Below are positions 12,100 through 23,035 of a stretch of 64,000 nt of DNA, piece by piece; position 1 is the first letter of the stretch, and the number at the start of each line of letters is the position of its first letter. The notes under the pieces were generated by a model. The model was not told where the DNA came from, did not search any database, and saw only the letters and a list, made by a program, of their open reading frames with translations. The stretch is from Molossus alvarezi (lineage: Eukaryota; Chordata; Mammalia; Chiroptera; Molossidae), in the NCBI GenBank assembly GCA_037176705.1, contig CM073908.1, positions 130,747,430-130,811,429 on the forward strand. Direction: 5' to 3'. The position numbers were made by a program, and so were the translations under genes.

Positions 12100-12760
12100 A
12101 GTGGAGAAATCACTGTTCAAGGACAGTCTGTATTTTCTTTTATGAAGGTGGGGAAAATGACAGTATGTCTGTGTGATGATGGAAATTAGTAGAAAGGAGA
12201 AATTAATCATACAAGAGAGATAGAAAGGCAACGTTCTGAAAGAGACAGGAGGGTGTGGAATTTACTGTGCAGTGGGGGAGTTGGCCTCATATAACTCAAA
12301 CAAGTTACCTGTTTGAACAAGAGAAAAGGCAAGAAATGTATGTATAGATACAAATAAGTTGGTACATCTGGTAGTGGAAATAAAAGGAGAAGTTGGTTTT
12401 TCTGATTCAGTATTTGTTTGGTTGAGAAGTCAACTCATTGGCTATGTAGATCATAGAGTACAATGATACTTGTGGGAGAGAGGATAAGGTATGAAATAAT
12501 CAGTCTTGAAGAGCGACAAAGTGATTTGTCCAATGGTACCAGGAAATACAGAGGATTCCTTGGGATTTGTGGTCACACAGTTAAAGTGGGATTGGTTAGT
12601 CTGTATATTTTGTTGTCTTATATATCTGCTTGAGAGCAAGCATGATTAGGCAAAAATAGGATTAATTAAGGCCAGGATTTTATCTGGTAAGTGTAATGGA
12701 GGTTAAGAGTCAAAAGTGTTTGGGGTACTTATTTTTTAGTAGGCAAGTAATATGAATGGA
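12100..12760 (+). repeat. Ancient unnamed interspersed repeat
   Basis: The order of phrases such as 'gtgtgatgatggaaat.agtagaaagga', 'gataaggtatgaaataatcagtcttgaagag' and 'aaagtgggattggttag' follows an old, widespread mammalian repeat whose name I cannot state with certainty. The neighbouring part of the same consensus seems to appear at 52200-53250. It is non-coding. Confidence 0.4.
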
Positions 12761-14049
12761 GTAAATGATAAAATGACATGAAATGGTGAAGAACACTGAA
12801 ATCTGATTGGGCCTATGGATTGAATGTATTTTTTGCATCAAAGAACCACTGGAATGAGAGGACTAGGGGAAAATATATGAAAGACAGGAGTTAATACTCA
12901 GATTGAAGTGATTAAATCATGCATATGATTTCTGTCCCTACCCTGTCCCCTATTCAGAATGCTCCTAGCATGGCTGAAATTCAGGAAAGAGATATCAGGG
13001 GTCTGAAGAAAGATCTATATTTATAAGAGATCAAATAGCTCAACTATAAACCTCTTTTCTGAAAGATCTGAACATAAAAAGCAGAAGGCATTTTTCCACT
13101 AGAGAAAAAGGGGAAATGGGGTTGGTGGTCCTCAAGAGATGGTGTCAGGGAGCAACCTGCCAAAGTGGAGGCAGCAGAGACACCTGTGACAGAAACGGTA
13201 GAAAATGGAAGTTGGGAGCAGTACAAGTATTCATTAGTATTATAGGATAATCAGAAGTGGGGAATGTTTTTAAAAAATGAATCTTATAAAAATCTAGACT
13301 AAAATTATATGTTAAATGATTTAAAAAATTAAATTATAACATTTTTAAAAGAAACTCAAAATTTAGTTCAGCTTACACTAAAAATAGTAAATTACACCAA
13401 ATCATAAAATAAAACTGAATAAATCAAGTGTTGATTCTCCCAACACCCTCTGGCATTTACAGCTTGCTCATGGAGCCAGTTGGGGAAAGTGATTTCAGGG
13501 CTTCATTGATTTTTCTCATAGATAGTTTCTGGTTCTTTGAAATTCAAATAATTCTCTTCTGAAGTCCCCATCATTTTTTTTCAATCCTTGTCAATGTTCT
13601 TTTCCTCAGTTTTCAACTGATCTCACTCTATTATATGTTTTAGGGCATGGTTCAAGCAATTGTTCACCAACACCTTCCCAGAATTCTTATTTCTTGCATC
13701 ATTTGTGAGATATACAGATTTTACCATTTTTAACCTTAAATACAAATTTAAGTTTTATATTCCTAAGTTTATAATATACTGTCATCAATAGTCTGTATAA
13801 GACATCATTTTTATTCATACCAACTTACCTGCCTTCTTATCTTTCATTCTTGCTCACTTTTACCCTTATTCAACCCCTGTTTATTTCTACAGTTGAACTA
13901 AATTCTAATACATTTGACTGTATCTTTTATATTTTCAAAATATATATTTTTAATAAACAACTATTTTTAATTTGTATAAATGTATTTTATTATATCTCAT
14001 TCTGTTTTTTGGTTTGTTTGTTTTGTTTTTTTTTTTCCTTTGTTTTCTT
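12761..14049. other. Intergenic, nothing recognised
   Basis: AT-rich DNA without a convincing ORF, RNA gene or young repeat. A T-rich tract at 14022-14054 belongs to the tail of the SINE that follows. Confidence 0.55.
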
Positions 14050-14205
14050 TTTTAAATATATTTTTATTGATTTCAGAGAGAGAAAGGAAGAGGGAGGGAC
14101 AGTTAGAAACATCAATGAGAGAGGTGTATGCCCTGACAGGGAATCACACCTGCAAACTTTTGATATACAGGATGTTCCAACCAACTGAACAATGCAGCCA
14201 TGAGT
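14050..14205 (-). mobile_element. Old Ves-type SINE, internally deleted
   Basis: It shows 'tttattgatttcagagagaga', a GA-rich stretch, 'gaaacatcaatgagagag' and then jumps directly to 'gccctgacagggaatcacacctgc'. The middle block seen in other copies (ctgcctcctgcatgcc...) is missing. The tRNA-like end is degenerate. Confidence 0.75.
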
Positions 14206-14395
14206 ATTCAATGATTATACATATTAGTTCACTGAATGTTCACCATCTTTTAAGGTAGAAAGGTCAATTGTTACTGTTCTCCTTTTATAAATAATGAAAG
14301 AGGATCTCATTACTGTACACTCAAGATTATGACAGAGATATATAAACAAACCAGGTCTTCAGATTCTTGGAACTCTATTCTTTCAACTATATCAC
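14206..14395 (+). repeat. MIR fragment
   Basis: The sequence 'gttcactgaatgttcacc..', 'actgttctccttttataaataatgaaagaggatctc' and '..aaccaggtcttcagattcttggaactc' follows the MIR order (ccattttacagatgaggaaactgag ... gaacccaggcctcctgactcc). It is heavily diverged. Confidence 0.5.
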
Positions 14396-14503
14396 ACTAG
14401 CTACGTAGAAAAAAATAAAGATAAACTCAATAGCAAAACACACACACACACACAAAAAAAAACAAATAACCTGATTAAAAAATGAACAAAGGACCTGAAT
14501 AGA

Positions 14504-14504
<1 letters not shown>

Positions 14505-14536
<32 letters not shown>
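14505..14536. repeat. (ATT)n microsatellite
   Basis: About ten ATT units at the 3' (tail) side of the minus-strand L1 that follows. It probably grew from the L1 A-rich tail. Confidence 0.9.
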
Positions 14537-14540
<4 letters not shown>

Positions 14541-15251
14541 TTTTATTAATTAATTTATTCTTTTTACAGATGTTTCTCCTCCCCCCCCCCAGACACTTTC
14601 CTCCCTATCCCACCCCCACCACAAGCATTGTTGTCTACGTCCACTGGTTATGCATACCTGCATATAAGTTCTTTGGTTTATCTCATCTCTTCCCTTTGCC
14701 CCCCTCCTCTTATATTTGTCAGTCTGAACTGTACTCCTTTCTATGTCTCTGGGTCTATTTTGTTCCTGAGCCTTTTCCACACATAAGTGAAATCATGTGG
14801 TATTTGTCTTTCTCTGATTTGCTTATTTCGCATAGCATAATGCTCTCCAGGTCCCTCCATGTCATCTCAAAGGATAATAGATATTTCTTTCTTACAGCTG
14901 CATAGTATTCCATTGTGTATATGTACCACTGCTTTTTTATCTACTCATCTATTGATGGACACTTGGGCTGTTTCCAGATCTTAGTGATTGTAGTAAATAG
15001 TGCTGCTATGAACATGGGGGTACATATATTCTTTCTGATTGGTGTTTCAGGCTTCTTAGGGTATATTCCTAGAAGTGGGATCACTGGGTCAAATGGCAGT
15101 TCAATTTTTAATTTTTTGAGAAAACGCCATATTGTTTTCCATAGTGGCTGCAAGAGTCTGCATTCCCACCAGCAGTGTACTAGAGTCCCCTTTTCTCCAC
15201 ACGCTCGCCAACACTCCTTGGTTGATGATTTGTTGATGGTGGCCATTTTCT
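14537..15251 (-). mobile_element. 5'-truncated L1
   Basis: On the minus strand it holds the C-terminus of ORF2 (open 101 codons, 15246-14941, with the C...C...H...C element [18 protein letters not shown]) and the 3' UTR with a C-rich tract at 14581-14590. It interrupts the old L1 exactly between 'gaatagacatt' and 'ttctaaaagaagacatgc', which are adjacent in intact old L1s. Confidence 0.88.
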
Positions 15252-15683
15252 AAAAGAAGACATGCAAATGGTCAACATGTAGGTGTAAAGATGTTCATCA
15301 CTAATCATCAGGGAAGTGCAAATCAAAACCTCAGTAAGCTGTCACCTCACATTTCTTGTCTATTATCAAAAAGACTAGAGATGACAAATATTGGCAAAGA
15401 GGTAGAGAAAAGGAAACCTTTGTCCACTGTTGATAGGAATAAAACTTGGTGCAGCCACTATGGAAAACAGTTTAGAGGTTCCTCAAAATTAAAAATAGAA
15501 CTACCACATGATTTAGCAATCACACTTCTGGGTATGTATTTCAGGAACGGAAATCACTATCGTAAAGAAGTATTTCCTATTCCCATGTTCCTTGCAGCAT
15601 TATTCACAATAACCAAGATATGGCAACATCCTGAGTTTCCATGGACAGATAAATGGGTAAGAAAATTCCACACATAGGAGGAA

Positions 15684-16758
15684 GCGAAAAATGGTGGGCG
15701 GAGTGAATGGAGCTACACAGACCATCTCCCAGGACCAAACTGGATTTACAATGAAAATAAAGACAAATCGTCAGGAAGGGCCGAAAGACACCTTGGAGGG
15801 CCACATAACCAGGGATACCGACTCAATCCTGGTAGGTTTGCAAGGATGCAAGATGGGCTGGGAGCCCATGGTCCACAGCGGCTTGGGCTGCGACCAGGGG
15901 ACACAGCTGGAAGCTGCTGCCGCCTCAACTGTGTTCCACTACTGCGGCTGACTCCTGCAAACTCGGCTGCGTGCTAAGCTCTTGGCTGGTGCCGCATGGA
16001 CTCAGCTGGGACCAGGGGACTCTGCTGGAAGCTGCTACCGCCTCGGCAGTGTCCCGCTACTATGACTGAGTCCTATGACTTCGGCTGAGTGCTACGCCCA
16101 CAGCTGAAACCTGCGAACTCCACTGAGTGCTACGCCCTCGGCTGGTGCCACAGCCACCACCACCATTGGCTGGAAGCAGCACCCTTGGGTTAAAAGTCCC
16201 AGGCTGCTCCACGGCACAGAGTCTGGACAGAGGCTAAATTGGCAGCAGCCACTCACCTTGGACTCTGGCAGAGAAAAAGCAGACTGGACTGGAACTGTGT
16301 GGGGACACTCGGGTTTCGGAGGGTGCTCAGAACTTTTGCTGAGTGCAGCCACGCAGGACTGTGGTCATCTTACTCCTTCACAGGACCATGGGGAGGGCAG
16401 CAGCCCTCCCTCAAAGACTCAACCCCACCTGGTGGCAATTCAAATGCTAATTGAGGCCCATTAACAACCAGCAGCTGCCCCACCCTCAGGAAACCTCTTA
16501 CACTGAGTACATAAGGGAGTTTTTCAGGCAACTCAGAAACCAAGGTTCTTTAGGTGACCTCTACTAATAGCCTCTGGGCAAAAGGGGCTAAAGGATAACT
16601 ACCATTCCCTGGGTTAGCAACACTAACCAGGAAAGCTAAGACTTGACAGTAGTGTTTAGAGTGAGTCCTCCCTGCCTCATCCAAACCCAGGAGAGGGAGC
16701 CACAAACAGCAGAACACCAACACCCAAAGGAAAGATTTGGCAGACTCCAAAGCCCACT
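15684..16758 (+). promoter_or_regulatory. L1 lineage-B 5' UTR with internal tandem repeats
   Basis: GC-rich leader starting 'atggtgggcggagtgaatgg', which aligns with the far end of the copy ending at 46235. A block of roughly 70 bases around 15886-15953 ('gaccaggggacacagctgg', 'aagctgctgccgcctc') recurs about 115 bases later at 16002-16070. Further shorter echoes ('gagtgctacgccc') follow to 16150. The younger copy on the other strand lacks this expansion and is about 270 bases shorter. A promoter role is inferred from L1 biology. Confidence 0.7.
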
Positions 16759-17629
16759 GTGATATCCCAAATGGTGAAAAACAAAAACAAAAGCCAAATG
16801 AAAAAACAACAGACCTCTACCGAAGATGAGATAAATGAGGTGCAGTTAAGCCAGTTAACAGAACTAGAATTTAGAGCCATGATGTTGAGGAAGCTCAACA
16901 ACATGTGTAAGGACATGAGCACCATGAGTAGAGACACAGAAATGTTGAAAATCAACGAGTTGGAAATTAAAAACCACCAAGAAGAAATGAAGAATGACAT
17001 ATCAGAAATGAAAAACACATTGGAAGGTCTAAAAAGCAGAGTAGGGGAAGCTGAGGACAGAATCAGTGAATTAGAAGGCAGGGTTGAAAAAATCAACCAA
17101 TCAGAAAACCAAAAGGGAAAAACAATTAAAAAACAGGAAAACAATTTAAGAGAACTGTAGGACAACTGGAAATGTAATAACATTCGCATCATGGGAGTCC
17201 CCGAAGAAGAAGAAAATAGGCAAGGATTAGAGAATATATTCAAAGAAATAGTGACAGAAAACATCCCTAATTTGGTGAAGGAAGAAGGCATTCAAGTTCA
17301 AGAAGCACAGAGAGCACCAAGTAAGAAAAACCCAAACAGGCCCACATCAAGACACATAATAATCAAACTGCCAAAATTTAAGACAAAGAAAGAATCCTAA
17401 AAGCAGCAAGAGAGAAGCAACAGGTTACCTACAAAGGAAACCCCATAAGGCTCTCAGCTGACTTCTCACAAGAAACACTACAAGCCAGAAGGGAATGTCA
17501 TGAAGTAATAAAGGTCATAAAAAACAAGGATCTGAATCCAAGATTACTCTACCCAGCAAGGCTATAATTCAAAATAGAAGGTCAAATAAAGAGCTTCCCA
17601 GACAAAAAAAGGCAAAGGGAATACATTAG
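16759..17629 (+). pseudogene. L1 ORF1, lineage B, broken
   Basis: It starts MISQMVKNKNKSQMKKQQTS and matches the intact ORF1 at 44577-45428. The coiled coil (about residues 35-125) is open, then an in-frame TAG at 17158 replaces the tryptophan codon of the 'LWDNWK' motif. The same frame continues over 17191-17400 (RRM region, 'GVPEEEE', 'RHIIIKLPK') and is then lost by a small deletion near 17393. The usual terminal 'GIH' stop lies at 17627-17629. Confidence 0.9.
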
Positions 17630-20014
17630 CATCAAACCAGCAGTGCAAGAAATGTGGAAAGAACTGCTGTATTTAGCAGGAGAAATGGGAAGAAAAATAG
17701 AAAAAATGGCAATAAATAAGTACATATCAATAATCACCTTAAATGTAAATGGATTGAATGCTCCCATAAAAATACACAATGTAGCTGATTGGATAAGAAA
17801 GCATGACTCATCTATATGTTGTTTACAAGAGACCCACCTCACAACAAAAGACTCACATTGGTTGAAAGTGAAGGGATGGAAAAAAATCTTCCAAGCAAAT
17901 GGAAAGGAAAAAAAGCTAGGGTAGCAATACTCATATCTGATAAAATAGATTTCAAAATGAAGGCCATAACTAGAGACAAAGAAGGCCACTACATAATATT
18001 GAAAGGATCTATCCAACAGCAAGATATAACCTTGATAAATATATATGCACCCAATATAGGAGCACCAAAATCTATTAAAAATCTTCTGGAGGACTTCATA
18101 GGAGAAATTGACAGCAATACAATCATAGCAGGGGACTTCAACACCCCACTGTCATCACTGAATAGATCCTCTAGACAAAAAATTAGCAAGAAAACAGAGA
18201 CTATAAATGAAGCACAAGACCAAATGGATTTAATAGATATCTACAGAGAATTGCACCCCAAAACTGCAGAATTCACATTCTTCTCAAGTGCACATGGGAT
18301 ATTCTCAAAGATAGACCACATGTTAGGGCACAAACTAAGTCTCTACAAGTTCAAGAAGACTGAAATCATATCAAGCATCTTCTCAGATCACAATGGCATG
18401 AAACTAGAAATCAATTGCAAGAAAAACATACAAAGACATTTGAACACATGGAAGCTAAATAGCATGTTATTAAACAATGAATGGCTCACCGAGGAGATCA
18501 AGGAAGAAATCAAAAACTTCCTGGAAACCTATGAAAATGAAGACACAACAACAAAATCTATGGGATGCAGAGAAAGCAGTTCTGAGAGGGAAGGTCATAG
18601 CACTACAGGCCTACCTCAAAAACCAAGAAAAATCTCTAATAGATTATCTAACCTCACAACTTAAAGAACTAGAGGGCAAAGAAAAAGAAAACCCCAGAGC
18701 AAGTAGAAGGAAGGAAATAGTAAAGATCAGAGCAGAAATTAATGACATAGAGACCAAAAAAACAATTCAAAGGATCAATGAAACAAAGAGCTGGTTTTTC
18801 AAAAAGATAAACAAGATTGATGGACCCTTAGCTAGACTCACCATGAAACAAAGAGAGAGAACCCAAATACACAAAATCAGAAATGAAAAAGGAGAGGTAA
18901 CAACTGACACCAGAGAAATACAAAAGATCGTTAACAACTACTATGAACAATTATATGGAAACAAATTAGACAATCTAAGCAAAATGGACACATTTCTAGG
19001 AACACATCGTCTCCCAAAACTGGATCAGGAAGAGATAGAAAACTTGAACAGACCAATAGCAACAGAAGAAATTGAAGATGTAATCAAGACTCTCCCAGCA
19101 AACAAAAGCCCAGGTCTGGATGGCTTCACGGGGGAGTTTTACTGAACATTCAAAGAACTAATACCCATTCTCTTTAAACTATTTCAAAAAATTCAAGAAG
19201 AAGGAAGACTTCCAAACTCATTTTATGAAGCCAGCATAATTCTAATTCCAAAACCAGAAAAAGACACTACAAAGAAAGAAAACTACAGGCCAATATCCCT
19301 GATGAACATGGATGCCAAAATCCTGAACAAAATACTAGCAAATCGGATCCAGCAATACACCAAAAAAATTATCCACCGTGACCAAGTGGAATTCATCCCA
19401 GAGATGCAAGGTTGGTAAAATATTCGCAAATGAATAAACGTGATACACGACATAAATAAAATGAAGAATAAAAACCACATGATCATATCAATAGATGCCG
19501 AAAAAGCCTTTGACAAAATCCAGCATCCATTTCTGATAAAAATGCTCAGCAGTGTGGGAATAGAGGGATCATATCTAGACATAATAAAGGCCATATATGA
19601 AAGACCTACAGCCAACATCATACTCAATGGGCAAATACTAAATGCATTTCCCTTAAAAACAGGAACAAGGCAAGGATGCCCACTTTCACCACTCTTATTT
19701 AACATAGTACTGGAAGTCTTAGCCATAGCAATCAGACAGGAAGAAAAAATAAAAGGGATCCAAATTGGAAAGGAGGAAGTGAAACTGGCATTAATTGCAG
19801 ATGACATGATACTATACGTAGAAAACCCCAAAGACTCCATCAAAAGTTTACTAGACTTAATAATTGAAGTTGGCAAAGAAGCAGGATACCAAATTAATGG
19901 CAAGAAATCTTTGGCATTCCTATACACCAACGATGAACTCACAGAAAAAGAAACTAAGAAAACAATCCCATTGACCATTGCGGCAAAAAAATTAAGATAC
20001 CTAGGGATAAACTT

Positions 20015-20253
20015 GAGAGCTTGTTTGGAGGTTCTAGCAGGGGAGCGCAGCTACTCGTATACCCTTGACCAAAGACAGGTCCTCTCCTCTGGGGGGAAGG
20101 TCGTCCTCTTCGACCGAGCGCGCAGCTTCGCGAGGGACGAACATGGATCGGTTGAGGGAGGAGGGGGACACTCGCCTAGCCAGCCAGATCAGCCGAATCA
20201 ACCCTGGCGATCAATGGGGTGACAGATGTCGCAGCCAGATTGCCCTCACATCC
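20015..20253 (-). pseudogene. RN7SK: 7SK snRNA retropseudogene, 3'-truncated, tailless
   Basis: On the minus strand the sequence begins ggatgtgagggcaatctggc, the exact start of mammalian 7SK except for one change. It continues through the well-known internal blocks (e.g. 'aagctgcgcgctcggtcgaa', 'gggtatacgagtagctgcgc') and stops after '..aacaagctctc', about 240 of the 331 bases. There is no A tail. It is flanked by an identical 15-bp TSD, cctagggataaactt, at 20000-20014 and 20254-20268, so it came in by L1-type reverse transcription into L1 ORF2. It lacks the 3' third of the RNA and has scattered changes, so it is a pseudogene. 7SK identity rests on recall of the human RNA. Confidence 0.95.
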
Positions 20254-20765
20254 CCTAGGGATAAACTTAACCGAAGAAATAAAGACCTATTTGCAGAAAA
20301 CTACAGGTCATTGAAAAAAGAAATAGAGGAAGATATAAAAAAAAGTGGAAACACATACCCTGTTCATGGATTGGGAGAATTAACATCATTAAAATGTCCA
20401 TTTTACCCAAAGCAATCTATAGATTCAATTCAATTCCCATCAAAACACCAACGTCATATTTCGCAGAATTAGAACAAGTACTTCAAAAGTTCATATGGAA
20501 CCAAAAAAAAGACCTTGAATAGCCACAGCAATCTTGAAAAGGAAGAACAAAGTTGGAGGGATCACATTACCAGATTTCAGGTTATACTACAAAGCCACTG
20601 TAATCAAAACAGCCTGGTACTGGCACAAGAACAGGCATATAGACCAGTGGAACAGAACAGAGAACCCAGAAATGGACCCAAGGCAACATGCTCAATTAAT
20701 ATTTGACAAAGGTGGCAAGAGCATACAGTGGAGTAAGGACAGCTTCTTTAATAAATGGTGCTGGG

Positions 20766-21007
20766 CCCTAGCTGGTTTGGCTCAGCGGTTAAAGCGTCGG
20801 TCTGCGGTCCAGAGAGACCCGGGTTCGGTTCCTGCTAAGGGCATGTACCTCGGTTGCCGTTTGTCCCCGGCCCTGGTTGGGTCGTGCGGGTGGCAGCCAC
20901 TGGATGTGTCCCTTTGACATTGATGTTTTTCTCTCTCTCTCCCCCTCCCACTCTATCTGAACAAAAAATGGAAAAAATGTCCTTGGGTGAGGATAAATAA
21001 ATAAATA
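20766..21007 (+). mobile_element. Ves-type SINE inside L1 ORF2
   Basis: tRNA-like head with A box (tggctcagcggttaaagc) and B box (gggttcggttcc), CT-rich middle, then the 'tccttgggtgagga' hairpin and an (AAAT)n tail. TSD aataaatggtgctggg is identical at 20750-20765 and 21008-21023. Confidence 0.96.
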
Positions 21008-22728
21008 AATAAATGGTGCTGGGAAAATTCGACAGCTACACGCAGAAAAATGAAACTAGACCATCAACTTACACCCTACACAACAATAAACTCAAAATGG
21101 ATAAAAGACTTAAATGTGACTCATGAATCCATAAAAATCCTAGAAGAAACTCTAGGCAACAAAATTTCAGACATCATACACAGCAGAATTTTCACTGACA
21201 CATCACCTAAGGCAATCGAAACAAAGGAGAAAATGAACACATGGGACTACATCAATCTCAAAAGCTTCTGCACAGCGAAAGATACAATCATCAAAACGGA
21301 AAGGCTACCCACTGTATTGGAGAGCATAATTGCCAATGATATATCAGATAAGGGGTTCATTTCCAATATATATAGAGTGTTTATGCAACTACATAAAAGG
21401 AAGACAAAGAACCCAATTAAAAAATGGGCAGAGGAACTACATAGACACCTCTCCAAACAGGACATACAAATGGCTAAGAGACATATGAAGAAATGCTCAA
21501 CATTACTAATCATCAGAGAGATGCAAATTAAAACAACTACCAGGTATTACCTCACACTTGTCAGAATGGCTGCCATCAACAAATCATCAAACAACAAGTG
21601 TTGGCGAGGGTGTGGAGAAAAGGGGACTCCAGTGCACTGCTGGTGGGAATGCAGACTGGTGTAACCACTATGGAAAACAATAGTGGTGTTACCTCACAAA
21701 ATTAAAAATTGAACTTCCATTTGACCCAGTTATTCTACTTCTAGGAATATACCCTAAGAAGGCTGAAACACCAATCAGAAAGAATATATGTACCCCCATG
21801 TTTGTAGCAGCACTATTTACAATAGCTAAGATCTGGAAACAGCCCAAGTGTCCATCAGTAGACGAATGGATAAAAAAGCAGTGGTACATATACACAATGG
21901 AGTACTACGCAGCTGTAAGAAAGAAAGATCTCTTATCCTTTGAGACTACATGGAAGGACCTGGAAAGTATCATCGTAAGTGAAACAAGCCAAACGGAGAA
22001 AAACAAGTTTTATATGATCTCACTTATTTGTGGAATATAATGAACATAACAGTCTGAGAATTAGGGTAGTTCCAGAGACGTGTACGTGGGGTACAGACTG
22101 ACAATCCCCAGAAGAGGGGGTGGTGGGGGAGATATAAACCACAGAATTTATATGCATGTGTGCATTAACAGTGGACATGGACAACAAACTGGTTAAAGGG
22201 CAGAGATGGAGGGGGAGGGGGGATTCAGTTGGGGGAAAAGGAGAAACATCTGTAACAAATATTAATTAATAAATAAAAAAATTGCACACACAATATAGTA
22301 TTATATTATTCGGCCATTGAAAAGTAGTAAATCCTGACATTGGCAACAACATGAATGGACGTTGAGGGGATTATGCTAAGTGAAATAAGTCAGACATAGA
22401 AAGACTTATACAGCTTGATCTTCCTTATATGTGAAATCTGGAAAATAAAGAAAACCATATTCATGGTAACAGAAAGTGGAGTAGTGGTTGCTAGAGGCTG
22501 GGGACGGGGATGGGGGAAAAGTGAAGCTTAATAAAAAAAGTATAATGTTAGTTGCCAGGGGCTGAGAGTAGGGGAGGTCATAGGGAATTATTGTTAATAG
22601 GTGTAGAATTTTGTTTGTCAAGGTTAAAAGGGGTTTGGAGACAGATAGTGGTGATGGTTGCATAGTAATATAAATATATTTAATACCCTTAAATTGTACA
22701 TTTAAAAATGGTTAAGATAGTAAGTTTT

Positions 22729-22982
22729 TTTGTTTGTTTTTTTATCCTCACCCAAGGACATTTTTCCATTTTTCGTTCAGATAGAGTGTGAGGGAGAAAG
22801 GAAGAGAGAGCAAGAGAGAAACATCGACGTGAAAGGGAGACATCAAGTGGCTGCCACCTGCATGGCCCAACCAGGGCTGGGGACAAACTGAAACTGAGGC
22901 ACATGCCCTTAGCGGGAACCGATCCAGGGTCTCTCTGGACACCAGTCTGACGGTCCAACCGCTGAGCCAAATTGGCCAGGGC
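22729..22982 (-). mobile_element. Ves-type SINE
   Basis: Full-length, inserted in the 3' UTR of the old L1. TSD aagatagtaagtttt is identical at 22714-22728 and 22983-22997. The hairpin 'tcctcacccaagga' lies next to the tail. Confidence 0.95.
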
Positions 22983-23035
22983 AAGATAGTAAGTTTTATG
23001 TTATGTATATTTTACCACAATAAAACAAAGTGGGG

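Larger units (their letters stand above)
17706..22040 (+). pseudogene. L1 ORF2, lineage B, broken and interrupted
   Basis: It opens [20 protein letters not shown] (endonuclease; QETHL, then GDFNTPL and SDHNGMKLE motifs in 17816-18664). The RT domain is in 18477-19145 and 19440-20010 ('[14 protein letters not shown]' and '[12 protein letters not shown]', where the catalytic pair ADD is retained but the F of FADD is I). The C-terminal part is in 21050-21664 and 21798-22040. Frameshifts, stops, a 7SK insertion (20015-20253) and a SINE (20766-21007) destroy it. The start is the ATG at 17706, equivalent to 44488 on the other copy. Confidence 0.92.
15684..22267 (+). mobile_element. Full-length L1, lineage B, inactive
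   Basis: This is a complete plus-strand L1: 5' UTR 15684-16758, ORF1 16759-17629, ORF2 17706-22040, then 3' UTR and an A-rich tail. It is inserted in the old L1; the flanks 'aaaattccacacata' (about 15666-15680) and 'aaaattgcacacaca' (about 22276-22290) are probable TSDs. Inside ORF2 are a 239-bp antisense 7SK retropseudogene and a Ves SINE. Both ORFs are broken. Lineage assignment follows the 5' UTR and ORF1 N-terminus, which match the L1 at 40387-46235. The left edge is approximate by some 10 bases. Confidence 0.92.
14424..23035 (+). mobile_element. Old L1 serving as host for nested insertions
   Basis: Four separated blocks read as one old plus-strand L1: 14424-14508 (..actcaatagcaaaa.., ..aaatgaacaaaggacctgaatagacat), 15252-15683, 22268-22728 and 22983-23035. 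Their order follows the ORF2 C-terminus through the 3' UTR to an AATAAA end. Between the blocks lie a truncated L1, a full-length L1 and a SINE. The ORF2 remnant is broken. The host 5' part is absent, so it was itself 5'-truncated before about 14424. Confidence 0.8.

Noticed and set aside
19283..19978. 231-codon minus-strand frame and similar long frames on the strand opposite L1 ORF2 (e.g. 4437-4958, 42289-42819, 16677-17291)
   Set aside because: Antisense shadows of L1 ORFs; they recur at the same place in every L1 copy and match no protein.
20015..20253. A functional 7SK gene
   Set aside because: The 3' quarter is missing, there is no upstream snRNA promoter (it sits within L1 ORF2) and it has a TSD.
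20766..20850. tRNA genes (A and B boxes) at the heads of many repeats
   Set aside because: These are SINE heads with TSDs and tails; stems are imperfect and no anticodon loop is preserved as in a functional tRNA.
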